Shown piece after piece: positions 24,631-33,469 of a DNA stretch of 64,000 bases. How positions within the stretch are numbered: position 1 is the stretch's first letter; the number at the start of each line of letters is the position of its first letter. The position numbers and the translations under genes are program-made. The notes under the pieces are model-generated. The model did not search any database. It had not been told where the DNA came from and worked only from the letters and a program-made list of their open reading frames with translations. The stretch is taken from assembly GCA_041390105.1 (NCBI GenBank), contig JAWKQO010000003.1:186001-250000 (forward strand), written 5' to 3'. Source of the DNA: Gemmatimonadota bacterium. GTDB taxonomy: Bacteria > Gemmatimonadota > Gemmatimonadetes > Longimicrobiales > Gaopeijiaceae.

Positions 24631-27600
24631 TCAATGCCGCGGCGGCTGCGCGCTCCACCACCAGAACGGAGCGAGCGGCCTCTCCACGGGCCAGACCTGG
24701 TCCAGGGTGTCGCCGTCGTAGAGCTCGCCGTTCTTCATCACATAGTGGACGGAGTTGGTGTTGCGGATGTCGTCCAGCGGGTTCCGGCGCAGCACCACCA
24801 GGTCCGCGAGCTTGCCCACCTCGAGGCTGCCGAGGTCCTCCGCGAACCCGATGATCTTGGCCCCGTCGATAGTCGCGGCCTGCAACACCTCTCGCGGAGT
24901 CATGCCCCCCATCGCCAGTGCCCACATCTCCCAGTGATAGCCGAGACCCTGCAGCTGGCCGTGCCCCCCCACCCCTACCAAACCGCCTGCGCGTTGGATC
25001 TCGGCGGCGGCGGCAGCGGCCTCGTCGAAGCTGAACTCGTCCTCCCGCACCCAGCGCCCGCGTCGGCGCGACATGTCGTCCAGCACGTTGTGGGGATAGA
25101 AGCGATTGAGCTTGGGGTCGTCGTGCACCTCGGTGGTGGTGTAGAAGTACTCCTCGGCGATGGGGCCGCCGTATTGCACGAGCAGCGTAGGCGTGTAGGC
25201 GATCCCTGTGCGTACGAACAGCTCCCGCACGTCCTTGAAGAGCGGCACGACCGGAAGGGTGTGCTCGTTCCCGTGGAATCCGTCGATGGCGTGCGTGAGA
25301 TCGAGCTTGAGATCCCGCCCCCCTTCCGTGGTGGGCATGAGCTGCAACTCTTTGGAGGCCTGCACCACCCACTGTCGCTGCTTGCGGTTGCCCACCATGT
25401 ACGACTTGATGTTGGGCGTGCGATAGTGGTGCTTGTAGCGCTTCAGATAGCTGAGCGTGGCCTCATAGCTCTGGAAGTCGTTGGAGCTGAACACCCCGGG
25501 ACCAGTCATGAATGCCCGCTCCCCCACCGCCTGCCCCGTCTCCACCAGGTCCTGATACGCGAAGTAGTCGTTGGTCGAGGTCTGCACATCCAGGCCCGCC
25601 GTCACGCCATAGGCCAGGTTGGCCACCAAGGACCAGTTCTGGGGCTCCAGCACGTCGTGGGTGCGGAACTCCCAGTGCGCATGCGTATCGACAAACCCCG
25701 GTACGATGAAGCGCCCCGACACGTCCACCTCGCGCGCGCCGCTCGGGATGGGCACGGAACCCCGGGCGCCCAGCCCGACGATGCGGTTGTCGGTCACGAT
25801 CAGATCCGCATTGGGGATCACCTGATCCCCGTTCATCGTGATCACCGTGGCACCGCGTAGCGCGATCGTCCCCGACGGGGTGGCGCGCGGGAACTCCATC
25901 ACGATTTCGACGGCCTCGACCGCCGGATCGTCGTCGAGGGCGGGCTTGGCCGCGCTCGAGTCCGCACTCGCGGTGTCCGGGCGCGCGCCGGCACGCGCTC
26001 CTCCCTCCTCGGGCGTGAAGTCGAGACTGGCGAAGGGCCGCCGATAGTACGTGGAGCCAATCGCCCAGGTGATGGTCTCCCCTCCGTCGGCCCAGGCGAA
26101 GTAGTCGGCCCCGATGTCGGTGATTCGCTTGGTCGGCATCGAGGGGCTGCGGATCGCGACGCTGGCCGGATCCGATTGCACGGGAGGCACGGCCATCACG
26201 TGCAGCTGGTTCCCGACCGCGGCCAACGCCCACTTCCCGTCGGGCCGCATGACCACGGCCTCGGCCGCGGGCGGCTGGGGCGCTCGCGGACTGGGCGGCC
26301 CGGTCACCTTCAGATGGGTGCGGCGGTCGCTGCCATCGTAGCGCAGTGAGATCAGCCCGTCGTTGGAGTAGACGAAGATCCGGTCTGGGTCGTTCCCGAA
26401 GTGCGGGACGCCGAGGCCTCGGGCCGGCGAGACCAGGTGCACGTCCCCACCGTTGACGTCCAGCCATACGAGGTCGAGCGGAACACGCAGTCCTCCGAAC
26501 TCGGAGAACGTCTGGTGACGCATGTACGCGTTGGCCCGCAGGCCCACCAAACGGGTTCCGTCGGGCGAGAAGGCGAGATCCGTGTAGAAGGCCTCGTGCT
26601 CTGTGAGGCGCTGCGGCTGCCCCTGACCGTCCGAACGCATCTTCCAGATGTGCCCGCCCTGCATGTCCCAGGTCACATACGCGATCCAACGGCCATCGGG
26701 CGACCACACCGGCTTGAATTCCCAGGCGTCCGTGCGAGTCAAACGGCGGGGCTCTCCGTCCGGCAGGTCCATCACGTACACCTTGGTCAGTACCGAGAAC
26801 GCCAATCGCCGACCGTCCGGTGACTGCCGTGGATCTTGCACCAGACGAGCGCGCACCGGCCCCTGGGGCACCCGGTACGGGAAGTTCAACTCCGGACCGA
26901 CTTCGAGGGACACATGGGCGTTGAAGGGGATGACGCGCACGCTGCCATCGGCGACCGAAACGCGCTTGATACGACCCTGCTCCGTGAAGAGAACGGCGCT
27001 CCCGTCGGGAGTGAAGGCGTAGCCGGGGAGCACGTCGCGGCTGGGCGCTCCGCCCGTCTCCTGTTCGTCACGTTGGATCGGGTAGACCAGCCAACGGTCC
27101 GCGCCGCTCTCCAGATCGCGAATTCGCAAGCCGGTCTGCGTCTCGTGCCGCGTGCCGTACACGAGCTGCGTGCCGTCCGGCGACAGAAGCGGACGGATGG
27201 CGCTGCCTTCGCTCTGGGTCAGGACGTCCACGTCACCGCTGCGCAAGTCGCGACGCGCCACCTGCCAAAGGGGGAAGCGCCCGCCCTGCCCTCCAGCCGC
27301 GCGCGCCGCATACACGTAGCGCCCGTCCGCCGAGAGCACCGCCCCCAACTCCGCGGGACGTCCGCCGCCCCCGCCGGCACCCCCACCCCCGGGCGCGCTG
27401 CCCCCGCCCAGCGTGAGGCCACTGCCGCCGTTCACGTGCACCATGTGCAACTCGGTGCTGCGAGCCCGCTCCGTGTAGACGATGTACTGAGAGTCCGCGG
27501 TCCAGGCCGGGGACATGACCGCGTTCTGGCTTTCCCGGGTGAGCTTGCGTGCACCCGTGCCGTCGATCTTCGCCACCCACAGGTTGTCCGCCCCGTCCCG

Positions 27601-27936
27601 GTCCGAGATGAAGGCGATCCACTGGCCGTCCGGCGACACCCGGGGTTGGCTGTCGTAGCCCTGGCCTTCCGCAAGGCGCACGGCGTCCCCGCCCTCCATG
27701 GGCAGGCGGTACAGATCTCCCAGCAGCTCGAAGACGATGCTCTGCCCGTCGGGCGTCACATCCAGCGAGATCCAGGTCCCCTCGTCCGTGTCGAACTCCA
27801 CGGTACGCTCCGGTACCAACGGCAGATCGCGCTTGGGCTTGGTGCTGTCGGTCGGCTGCTGCGCGTGGAGCCCCGCGGTCGTCGAGGCGAACAACAGGCA
27901 GACACCGATGGCCGACGGGATTCGGAAAGGCCGCAT
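24631..27936 (-). CDS. Secreted TolB-propeller / amidohydrolase fusion protein
   Basis: A 1101-residue exported enzyme. The ATG at 27936 opens a signal peptide (IGVCLLFASTTAGLHAQ). Residues about 40-650 are TolB/PD40 propeller repeats with the recurrent SPDG and TPDG turn (VSPDGQWIAFISDRDGADN and similar). A Gly-rich linker interrupts them at about residues 176-192. The C-terminal 380 residues are an amidohydrolase: metal motif THAH (His752, His754), a GVGGHGQ segment, and the usual end GSLEVGKLADLVVLRRNPLDDI. Such proteins are annotated as imidazolonepropionase-like or prolidase-like amidohydrolases; the substrate is unknown. A periplasmic hydrolase of cyclic amides or dipeptides would fit the window. 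Confidence 0.88.
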   Translation of the reverse strand: MRPFRIPSAIGVCLLFASTTAGLHAQQPTDSTKPKRDLPLVPERTVEFDTDEGTWISLDVTPDGQSIVFELLGDLYRLPMEGGDAVRLAEGQGYDSQPRVSPDGQWIAFISDRDGADNLWVAKIDGTGARKLTRESQNAVMSPAWTADSQYIVYTERARSTELHMVHVNGGSGLTLGGGSAPGGGGAGGGGGRPAELGAVLSADGRYVYAARAAGGQGGRFPLWQVARRDLRSGDVDVLTQSEGSAIRPLLSPDGTQLVYGTRHETQTGLRIRDLESGADRWLVYPIQRDEQETGGAPSRDVLPGYAFTPDGSAVLFTEQGRIKRVSVADGSVRVIPFNAHVSLEVGPELNFPYRVPQGPVRARLVQDPRQSPDGRRLAFSVLTKVYVMDLPDGEPRRLTRTDAWEFKPVWSPDGRWIAYVTWDMQGGHIWKMRSDGQGQPQRLTEHEAFYTDLAFSPDGTRLVGLRANAYMRHQTFSEFGGLRVPLDLVWLDVNGGDVHLVSPARGLGVPHFGNDPDRIFVYSNDGLISLRYDGSDRRTHLKVTGPPSPRAPQPPAAEAVVMRPDGKWALAAVGNQLHVMAVPPVQSDPASVAIRSPSMPTKRITDIGADYFAWADGGETITWAIGSTYYRRPFASLDFTPEEGGARAGARPDTASADSSAAKPALDDDPAVEAVEIVMEFPRATPSGTIALRGATVITMNGDQVIPNADLIVTDNRIVGLGARGSVPIPSGAREVDVSGRFIVPGFVDTHAHWEFRTHDVLEPQNWSLVANLAYGVTAGLDVQTSTNDYFAYQDLVETGQAVGERAFMTGPGVFSSNDFQSYEATLSYLKRYKHHYRTPNIKSYMVGNRKQRQWVVQASKELQLMPTTEGGRDLKLDLTHAIDGFHGNEHTLPVVPLFKDVRELFVRTGIAYTPTLLVQYGGPIAEEYFYTTTEVHDDPKLNRFYPHNVLDDMSRRRGRWVREDEFSFDEAAAAAAEIQRAGGLVGVGGHGQLQGLGYHWEMWALAMGGMTPREVLQAATIDGAKIIGFAEDLGSLEVGKLADLVVLRRNPLDDIRNTNSVHYVMKNGELYDGDTLDQVWPVERPLAPFWWWSAQPPRH

Positions 27937-28084
27937 GGACGGAACTCGCTGACGCTCGGGGTAGTGCCCGCCGGGGCGCGGGCGATGGGGAACCACCCAC
28001 GGTCGGGCGCCTTCCCGGCCTCCGCAAGCGCCGAGCGTACCTCTCCCGCGTAGCGGACGGGAACCAGGGTAGCGGCGGTGCCTG

Positions 28085-29047
28085 CTACCGCTCCTCGTTG
28101 GAGGAACCCACCACCCGCGGTGACGCGCTGGGCCGGAAGACCAGGTCGTCCAGGGACACGATGAGGTCGCGGAGGTAGCCCGGATTGCGTTCGGTCTCCA
28201 ACAGCCCCACCGCCACGTACTTCTTTCCGTCCCGCTCCACCAAGGCGGCATCGGCGTGCCAGCGGCTCCAGGTCCCGGACTTCCGGTAGATGCGCGACCC
28301 CGGCCGGGCATCCAACCCGGCCACGAACTTATGGTGGATCGCCGGCTCGCCCATGATGTCCTTCATTTCCGCGGACGCCCAGGGACTGATCAGCAGACCC
28401 TGATCCATCATCACCATGAAGCGCGCCACCTGCCGGGCCGTCGCCCCGTGTGACAGCTGCGCAATCGGATCGCGACGCCACAGGCCCATCCCGCCGTAGC
28501 CCCTTCCGACCCATATGCCGCCGTTGCGCGCCTGGGAGTAGAGCTGATAGCGCGGCTCCTGCAGCACGTTTGCGATGGTCTGGAACCCGACGCGACGGAT
28601 CAACTCACTCGACTTCTGGTTCGACGAGTTGCGGATCATCAACTCGAGATCCCTACGCAGCTCCGGCGTGTACTCCAGCTCGCCTTTTTCGACCTGATCG
28701 AAAACACCGAGCAGGATGCCGATTTTCGGCAGGCTCGCCGCGTAGCGCATGTGGTCTTCGTCGTATCCGGCGTAGCGGACGTGCTCCGGATCACTCAGGT
28801 CGATGAGCGCCACCGACAATGCCCCTTGCCGCACCAGATCGCGGAAGGGTGCCCGGGCCAGTACCCGCTCCAGGCCGCGTTGCAGACTCGCGTCCGGATC
28901 GGGAAACGAGAAGCTCTCCAGGGTGCCCCCACCACTCGCCCGCACGGGGACGCTGCTTGCGCCCGAATCCCCGACACGCTGCGCCAGGGCCGGAGTCGAC
29001 GGAAGCCAAAGGGCGAGCACGAAGAATAGAAGGACCCGCGTCTTCAA
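28085..29047 (-). CDS. Class A beta-lactamase/PBP-like serine hydrolase (third gene of the dikinase operon)
   Basis: A 320-residue exported protein with a clear signal peptide (VLLFFVLALWLPSTPALAQ). Catalytic motifs of the penicillin-recognising fold are complete: Ser105-x-x-Lys108 (AASLPKIG), Ser141-Ser-Asn143 (NSSNQKSS) and Lys256-Ser-Gly (YRKSGTW). No ExxLN omega loop is apparent, so acyl-enzyme hydrolysis of antibiotics is doubtful; a peptidoglycan or other amide hydrolase or transferase is equally possible. The TTG start overlaps the previous stop (TTGA), coupling it to the gene upstream. That gene is a paralogue with the same motif set, so the operon carries a tandem pair. Confidence 0.85.
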   Translation of the reverse strand: MKTRVLLFFVLALWLPSTPALAQRVGDSGASSVPVRASGGGTLESFSFPDPDASLQRGLERVLARAPFRDLVRQGALSVALIDLSDPEHVRYAGYDEDHMRYAASLPKIGILLGVFDQVEKGELEYTPELRRDLELMIRNSSNQKSSELIRRVGFQTIANVLQEPRYQLYSQARNGGIWVGRGYGGMGLWRRDPIAQLSHGATARQVARFMVMMDQGLLISPWASAEMKDIMGEPAIHHKFVAGLDARPGSRIYRKSGTWSRWHADAALVERDGKKYVAVGLLETERNPGYLRDLIVSLDDLVFRPSASPRVVGSSNEER

Positions 29048-30411
29048 GGACGGACCTCCGCTGACGATTCGGTGGAGCCGGACGCCGGCACATGCAGACC
29101 CCGGATGAACCGTTCGATCTGTGTGCCCAGCTCGGCATGCTCACTGGCTGAATTGACCTTGAGCACGTTGCTCATCATCGAGATGAGGTAGACATGCTGT
29201 ACTGTGTCCGGTCGCGCCGGCGCCTCCACGATGGCCACGGCATGCATCAGGTTCTCGGCGTTGCCGCGGTACTGGCCGCAGGAGTACCCCTCTTCGGGAC
29301 GGCATCGATAGAGGGATCCGGATTTGAAGTAGACCGCGGCCTGATCGAGCTCGGGAGAGAAGGCGTAGCGATAGCGCCGCCGCGTGAAGTAGAGCAGCCG
29401 CTTCATCTCCTCGCTGCTCCAGCGGTCCACCACCTTGCCCTGCTCCAACTTGAGCAGCCAGCGCACCAACTCCTGTGGAGTGGCGTAGCTGGAGCGCCCC
29501 GGAATGATCCGCTCGGCACCCCGGGTGAAGAACGTGCGCAAGCGGAGCTGTTCGGTATCGAGGCCCATCTCCCGCAGGGGCGCCTCCAGCACCTCGATGG
29601 CCCGATCGGTGAGCTCGGCCTTGGGGGTGTTGGCGAAGAAGGCGTCTTCCTCTTCCTTGGACACCGGGTAGCGCGACCCGAAATGGTTCATGAGGAGGAC
29701 GTGCTTCCACACCATCGACCCCGCTGCGTTGGAGCTGGGTGAGACCATGTGGTCCAGCCACTCCCACAGCGTGAATTCGTCGCCGATGCGGATGGAGCGA
29801 TGGGTGACGCGCGTCATGTCCTCGTTGACCACCGGGACCTCGTGGGAGTTCGGCATGACCCAGGCGTCAGCGACGATCCGGGTGGTGCGCAGCAACTCCT
29901 CGCGGGCGGCCAAGTCGGTGGGAAAACGCTTCCTCAGCTCGTTGAACAGCCCTGTCATCACCAGCAGCTTGCCCACGCTCCCGGGGATGTAGCCCTCGTT
30001 GGGTTTGACCGCAGCGTAGCGCGGATGCTGGGGATCGGTGATGTCCAGCACCGCGACGCGGTAGGAGGAGTGTCGCCGCCCGACGATCCGCTCGATCCCC
30101 TCTTGCAGCGCGGCATCGCGCGGCGTATCCGCCCCTACGTCGAACGAGGGATTCGTATCGGCCAGCCGCAAGCGGATGGCGCTGCTGGGGAGCTGAGCTC
30201 CGGGCTTGAGACGAATGTTGCCCGGCAAGGCCCCGTCGTTGATCTGACGATAGACGCGCAGCCGACGGATGCCGGTGCGCTCGTACCCGTCCAGCGGATA
30301 GGAGTCGGCCCTACCGGGCAGAGCCACGACCGCCGCGGCGGCCAGGCACAGCCCGCCCAGAGCGGAAAGACCCCGCCCCCGCGAGACCCGCCAGCGGCGC
30401 TGCGACTTCAA
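29044..30411 (-). CDS. Class A beta-lactamase/PBP-like serine hydrolase (second gene of the dikinase operon)
   Basis: A 455-residue protein with an N-terminal hydrophobic signal or anchor (LSALGGLCLAAAAVVALPG). It has Ser145-x-x-Lys148 (PGSVGKLLV), Ser226-Ser-Asn228 (SPSSNAAGS) and Lys363-Ser-Gly (YFKSGSLY). It is longer than ordinary class A enzymes: about 100 extra residues precede the catalytic domain, and a Cys-bearing insertion (YRCRPEEGYSCGQY) follows the KSG motif. It keeps VAVLDITDPQHPRYAAVKP before the nucleophile, mirrored by VALIDLSDPEHVRYAGYDE in the downstream gene, so the two are paralogues. The TTG start overlaps the dikinase stop (TTGA). Confidence 0.83.
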   Translation of the reverse strand: MKSQRRWRVSRGRGLSALGGLCLAAAAVVALPGRADSYPLDGYERTGIRRLRVYRQINDGALPGNIRLKPGAQLPSSAIRLRLADTNPSFDVGADTPRDAALQEGIERIVGRRHSSYRVAVLDITDPQHPRYAAVKPNEGYIPGSVGKLLVMTGLFNELRKRFPTDLAAREELLRTTRIVADAWVMPNSHEVPVVNEDMTRVTHRSIRIGDEFTLWEWLDHMVSPSSNAAGSMVWKHVLLMNHFGSRYPVSKEEEDAFFANTPKAELTDRAIEVLEAPLREMGLDTEQLRLRTFFTRGAERIIPGRSSYATPQELVRWLLKLEQGKVVDRWSSEEMKRLLYFTRRRYRYAFSPELDQAAVYFKSGSLYRCRPEEGYSCGQYRGNAENLMHAVAIVEAPARPDTVQHVYLISMMSNVLKVNSASEHAELGTQIERFIRGLHVPASGSTESSAEVRP

Positions 30412-33395
30412 CGCGACAGCTCCCGCATGAGGCCGTCTCGCTCGAGCACGGGGAGTCGTTGCACGGGGGCGGAGAGATCGACAGGGCGCGAGCCGTTCTC
30501 CAGCGCTTGGCGATCCAGGAGGGAGAGGGTGCCCATCAACTCGGAGCTCCGGAAGCGAACGAACGGCCGAATCTGGAACAGCCAGAGCTTGCCGCCTTCA
30601 AATCCGAACTCCATGTCCCAGACCTCATCGTGTTGTTCGGGGGGCAGGCGCCGCTCCCACTCGCGCACCACGCTCCGCAGCTGCTCCAGGTCGCTTTCTC
30701 CGAGCAGCGTGTCGGGCAAGGCAGCGACTCGCCATTCCGTGCCGCCGGCCCCGCGATCGACGAGCGCCCGGCGCCGAGGCGCTTTGGCTTGGGTTAGCAG
30801 AAGCCCGCCGGTGGCGTTCCGTGGAAGAACCACCGTTTCGGCCTCCTCCCCGTCCACCGCGCCCCCGACGCCCTCGGCGGTGACGACCGTGAGGGAGTCC
30901 GGCCCGTACTGAAGCCCAGACGTGATCAATACCCCGGACCGGTCCGAATGGATGCTCTCCAGGAGGAGCACCGACGGATAGACCGAGCCCTGCTCCTCCA
31001 GGATCTGCTTGCGCCAGAGGTAGGCCCGCTCGGAGAAAGGCGATGTCCAGACACGCTTTACGGAACTCAGGATGTCGTCCACGCTCCGCCGGTGGGCCAC
31101 CGTCAGGTTGAGGCCGGCGCCCGAGAACTGGGGCAGATCCTCGACGTTGGTGTCACTGCGCACGAAGACGCCGCCGGTGGGCTCGCCACCGAAGGTGGTC
31201 CGCACGGCCGCTGCGATCGCTTCCTGCACGTCCGGCTGCCAGGGGAGCGCCTCGATGGCCCGGCGGACCCAGGCGAGTCGCTCGAACATGTACCCGTCCA
31301 CCTCGGCCTCGGAGGCGCCGCCCGCCGTCATGGTCGCGGCCGTGGTGTACGCCTCCCGGAGCGCCTGCAGAACCGTGGTCTCGCTCCCCTCGAAGGGCCG
31401 GTCCACGTGGCGGGCGAACATCCCGAAGGGGAGCGCCACGCCACGCGACACGTGGTCTGGGAACGCATAGGCCAACTCGCCCAGGTTGGCCGCTTTCGGG
31501 CCCACCAGCACACCCGAGATCGACGCCCGCAGACTGTCCAGGGGCACGGGCTGCCACCGGTCGAGGTGCAGCCGCGAGGTATCGAGCCGCAGCCTGGGCG
31601 GCGGCTCCACGCGGGTCGCGTCGATCAGCGCCCGCTCGGGGCCCTGCACCTGGTCCGGGCGCTCCAGAAAGACCCGACCCAGCGGCGAGACGGCGAACAG
31701 GACGTCCTGACCGGAGACGCGGCGCAGCTGATCGAGATAGGCCGAGCTGACCACCGCGTTGGGGATGCCCAGGTTCCTGGCCAGAAGCTGGACGTGCGAA
31801 AGCAGATTGCCCTCATCCAAGGTCAACACCCCGGCGACTGGCCGCAGCTCGGGCGTGGTGGCCGGGATGACGTAGATCCGGTCGCTCTGGGCGGACTCGA
31901 GATCGTGCAGGTCCGCCACTTCCAGCGGACGTAGCGCCAACCCCGGATTCAAGCCTCGTGCGCCGCTGGTCACGTTCCTCCCCAGCAGGCGGTGGGGAGC
32001 CTCCAGCACCAGGTCGGCATCGGTGACCAGGGCGTCGATGTGGAGCGAGAGCTGGAGCAGCGCCGATCCCCGGACCAACGCATCCAGGAACCCGGCGGCT
32101 TTGGGTTCGACCGCTTGGTAGCGTTCCTGCACGGGCCCGAAGGTGGCGCGGGCCGTCCCCCACCCCCAGTCGAGCGCGCGAGCCAGATACGCCAGCGCGC
32201 TGCGGTACTCCAGCGCGGTCAGAGCCGGGGCCGCACGCAGCTCGGCCACGGCGGTGCGCAGCGCCTCGCCTTCACGACCCGACAGGAATCCCGCTCCCTG
32301 GGCCACATCCGCCAGCGCCATCAGCCGCCGCAGCCCCTGGTCGCGGGTGGGGGCGTCGCCCGCGGCCGTGGCCTGGGCCAACGTGAACGCTCTCTCCTGG
32401 ACCGTCAGGGCGAGGTCGAGCAACACGAGGTTCCCGCGACCGTCCCGGCTCGTGGTCACGTGATCCCGGATGGCTCGCAGCAGGGCGCCGGCAGCGGCCA
32501 GGGCGGAATCGGGCTCGGAAGCACCGACGCCGGGCGCGAGCTGGTCGAAGGGCTGACGGAACGCGCGCGGCACCCGCCGCGCAAAGGACGTCACCCGCTG
32601 GCCGCCGACCGCCGGGTCGTACTGCGCCTCCAAAAGCTCCTGGAGCTCGCCCAAGCGGGAGCGCGCCTCGGCGTTGAGGCCACTGCGGGCGCTGAACTCC
32701 CGGACTGCGATCAGGTCGGTCTCGGAGGGGAAGGAGTGGATCTTGATGCGCACTTCGAAGAAGCGGTTGTCCAGGACCGCGATCTCCGTGGCGAGATTCC
32801 GGATGCGCTGGGTGCTCCGGTCTCCGGACGATCCGGGGTGGGCGATGGTCGCCACGGACTGGATCGCGAGGAGGTAGTGGCTTCGGGTCCAGCCCGGATC
32901 GGCCAGCAAACGCTCCAGGATCTCCTTCCCTTTGGCCTCTTCGTCCTCGATCTGACGAGCGCCGCGGTAGTACTGGGCTCGCTCCAGCACCCACCCGTTG
33001 TCCACCTCGAACAAGAACTGCTGGAGCGGCAACTCACGGAGCCAGGAGTTGCCGCGCTCGGCGTCCAGCAGTTGCTCGAACGTGATCGCCTGCAACAGGG
33101 TCCCGGGGTGGAAGCCCAGACGCCCCAGCGCCACCGCCTCCGGCTTGAACTCGGCATGCTGGACGCCACCGCCTCGCTCCACGCACGGATTGACGGCGGT
33201 ACCGGTGACAGGAGCGGCCGTGGTCCCGTCCGCGCAAAACCAGCGGATCCGGAGGTAGGGCCCACGGGGGTCGACGCGGAACGCCGCCAGGCGCTCGCGG
33301 ACCTGCGCGACCTCTTGCGATGTGAGGGGCGGGGGGAATGCCTGCGCGGCCAGGCCGAACGGCCAAGCCACCAGCAGGAGGAATGCGAATCGCAT
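30408..33395 (-). CDS. Secreted PEP-synthase/glucan-dikinase-like phosphotransferase
   Basis: A 995-residue protein with a Sec signal peptide (FAFLLLVAWPFGLAAQ). About residues 20-480 are a helical region of unknown type with two Cys (54 and 71). Next is a phosphohistidine swivelling domain: LSHVQLLARNLGIPNAVV with the predicted phospho-accepting His534. Then comes a PPDK/PEP-synthase ATP-grasp: VGPKAANLGEL near residue 630, FVRSDTNVEDLPQFSGAG with Arg746, and a C-terminal DMEFGFEGGKLWLFQIRP. This order and the NVEDL...SGAGL wording resemble plant glucan water dikinase rather than cytoplasmic PpsA, which has the ATP-grasp first and a C-terminal PEP domain, missing here. An ATP-using enzyme outside the cytoplasm is unexpected. 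A start at 33434 would lengthen it by 13 residues. Confidence 0.8.
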   Translation of the reverse strand: MRFAFLLLVAWPFGLAAQAFPPPLTSQEVAQVRERLAAFRVDPRGPYLRIRWFCADGTTAAPVTGTAVNPCVERGGGVQHAEFKPEAVALGRLGFHPGTLLQAITFEQLLDAERGNSWLRELPLQQFLFEVDNGWVLERAQYYRGARQIEDEEAKGKEILERLLADPGWTRSHYLLAIQSVATIAHPGSSGDRSTQRIRNLATEIAVLDNRFFEVRIKIHSFPSETDLIAVREFSARSGLNAEARSRLGELQELLEAQYDPAVGGQRVTSFARRVPRAFRQPFDQLAPGVGASEPDSALAAAGALLRAIRDHVTTSRDGRGNLVLLDLALTVQERAFTLAQATAAGDAPTRDQGLRRLMALADVAQGAGFLSGREGEALRTAVAELRAAPALTALEYRSALAYLARALDWGWGTARATFGPVQERYQAVEPKAAGFLDALVRGSALLQLSLHIDALVTDADLVLEAPHRLLGRNVTSGARGLNPGLALRPLEVADLHDLESAQSDRIYVIPATTPELRPVAGVLTLDEGNLLSHVQLLARNLGIPNAVVSSAYLDQLRRVSGQDVLFAVSPLGRVFLERPDQVQGPERALIDATRVEPPPRLRLDTSRLHLDRWQPVPLDSLRASISGVLVGPKAANLGELAYAFPDHVSRGVALPFGMFARHVDRPFEGSETTVLQALREAYTTAATMTAGGASEAEVDGYMFERLAWVRRAIEALPWQPDVQEAIAAAVRTTFGGEPTGGVFVRSDTNVEDLPQFSGAGLNLTVAHRRSVDDILSSVKRVWTSPFSERAYLWRKQILEEQGSVYPSVLLLESIHSDRSGVLITSGLQYGPDSLTVVTAEGVGGAVDGEEAETVVLPRNATGGLLLTQAKAPRRRALVDRGAGGTEWRVAALPDTLLGESDLEQLRSVVREWERRLPPEQHDEVWDMEFGFEGGKLWLFQIRPFVRFRSSELMGTLSLLDRQALENGSRPVDLSAPVQRLPVLERDGLMRELSR

Positions 33396-33469
33396 CGTGA
33401 CGGGTACCCGAAGGTGCACCGGAAGCGTCCCCATTGGACGGACCGCGAATCTACCGCAAGTTTAGCGCC
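33396..33469. promoter_or_regulatory. Compact divergent promoter region of the dikinase and translocase operons
   Basis: Only 74 bases separate the chosen starts of the leftward dikinase operon and the rightward translocase operon, so their promoters must overlap or interleave and may be co-regulated. No operator palindrome was recognised. If the longer TTG/ATG starts near 33434 are used, the genes would abut. Confidence 0.45.

Noticed and set aside
27362..27412. GGC/CCC-rich run as a possible repeat or recombination site
   Set aside because: It encodes an in-frame Gly-rich linker within the TolB-amidohydrolase protein and has no repeat partner.
30408..33395. Ordinary phosphoenolpyruvate synthase (ppsA)
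   Set aside because: A signal peptide is present, domain order is reversed and the PEP/pyruvate barrel is missing.
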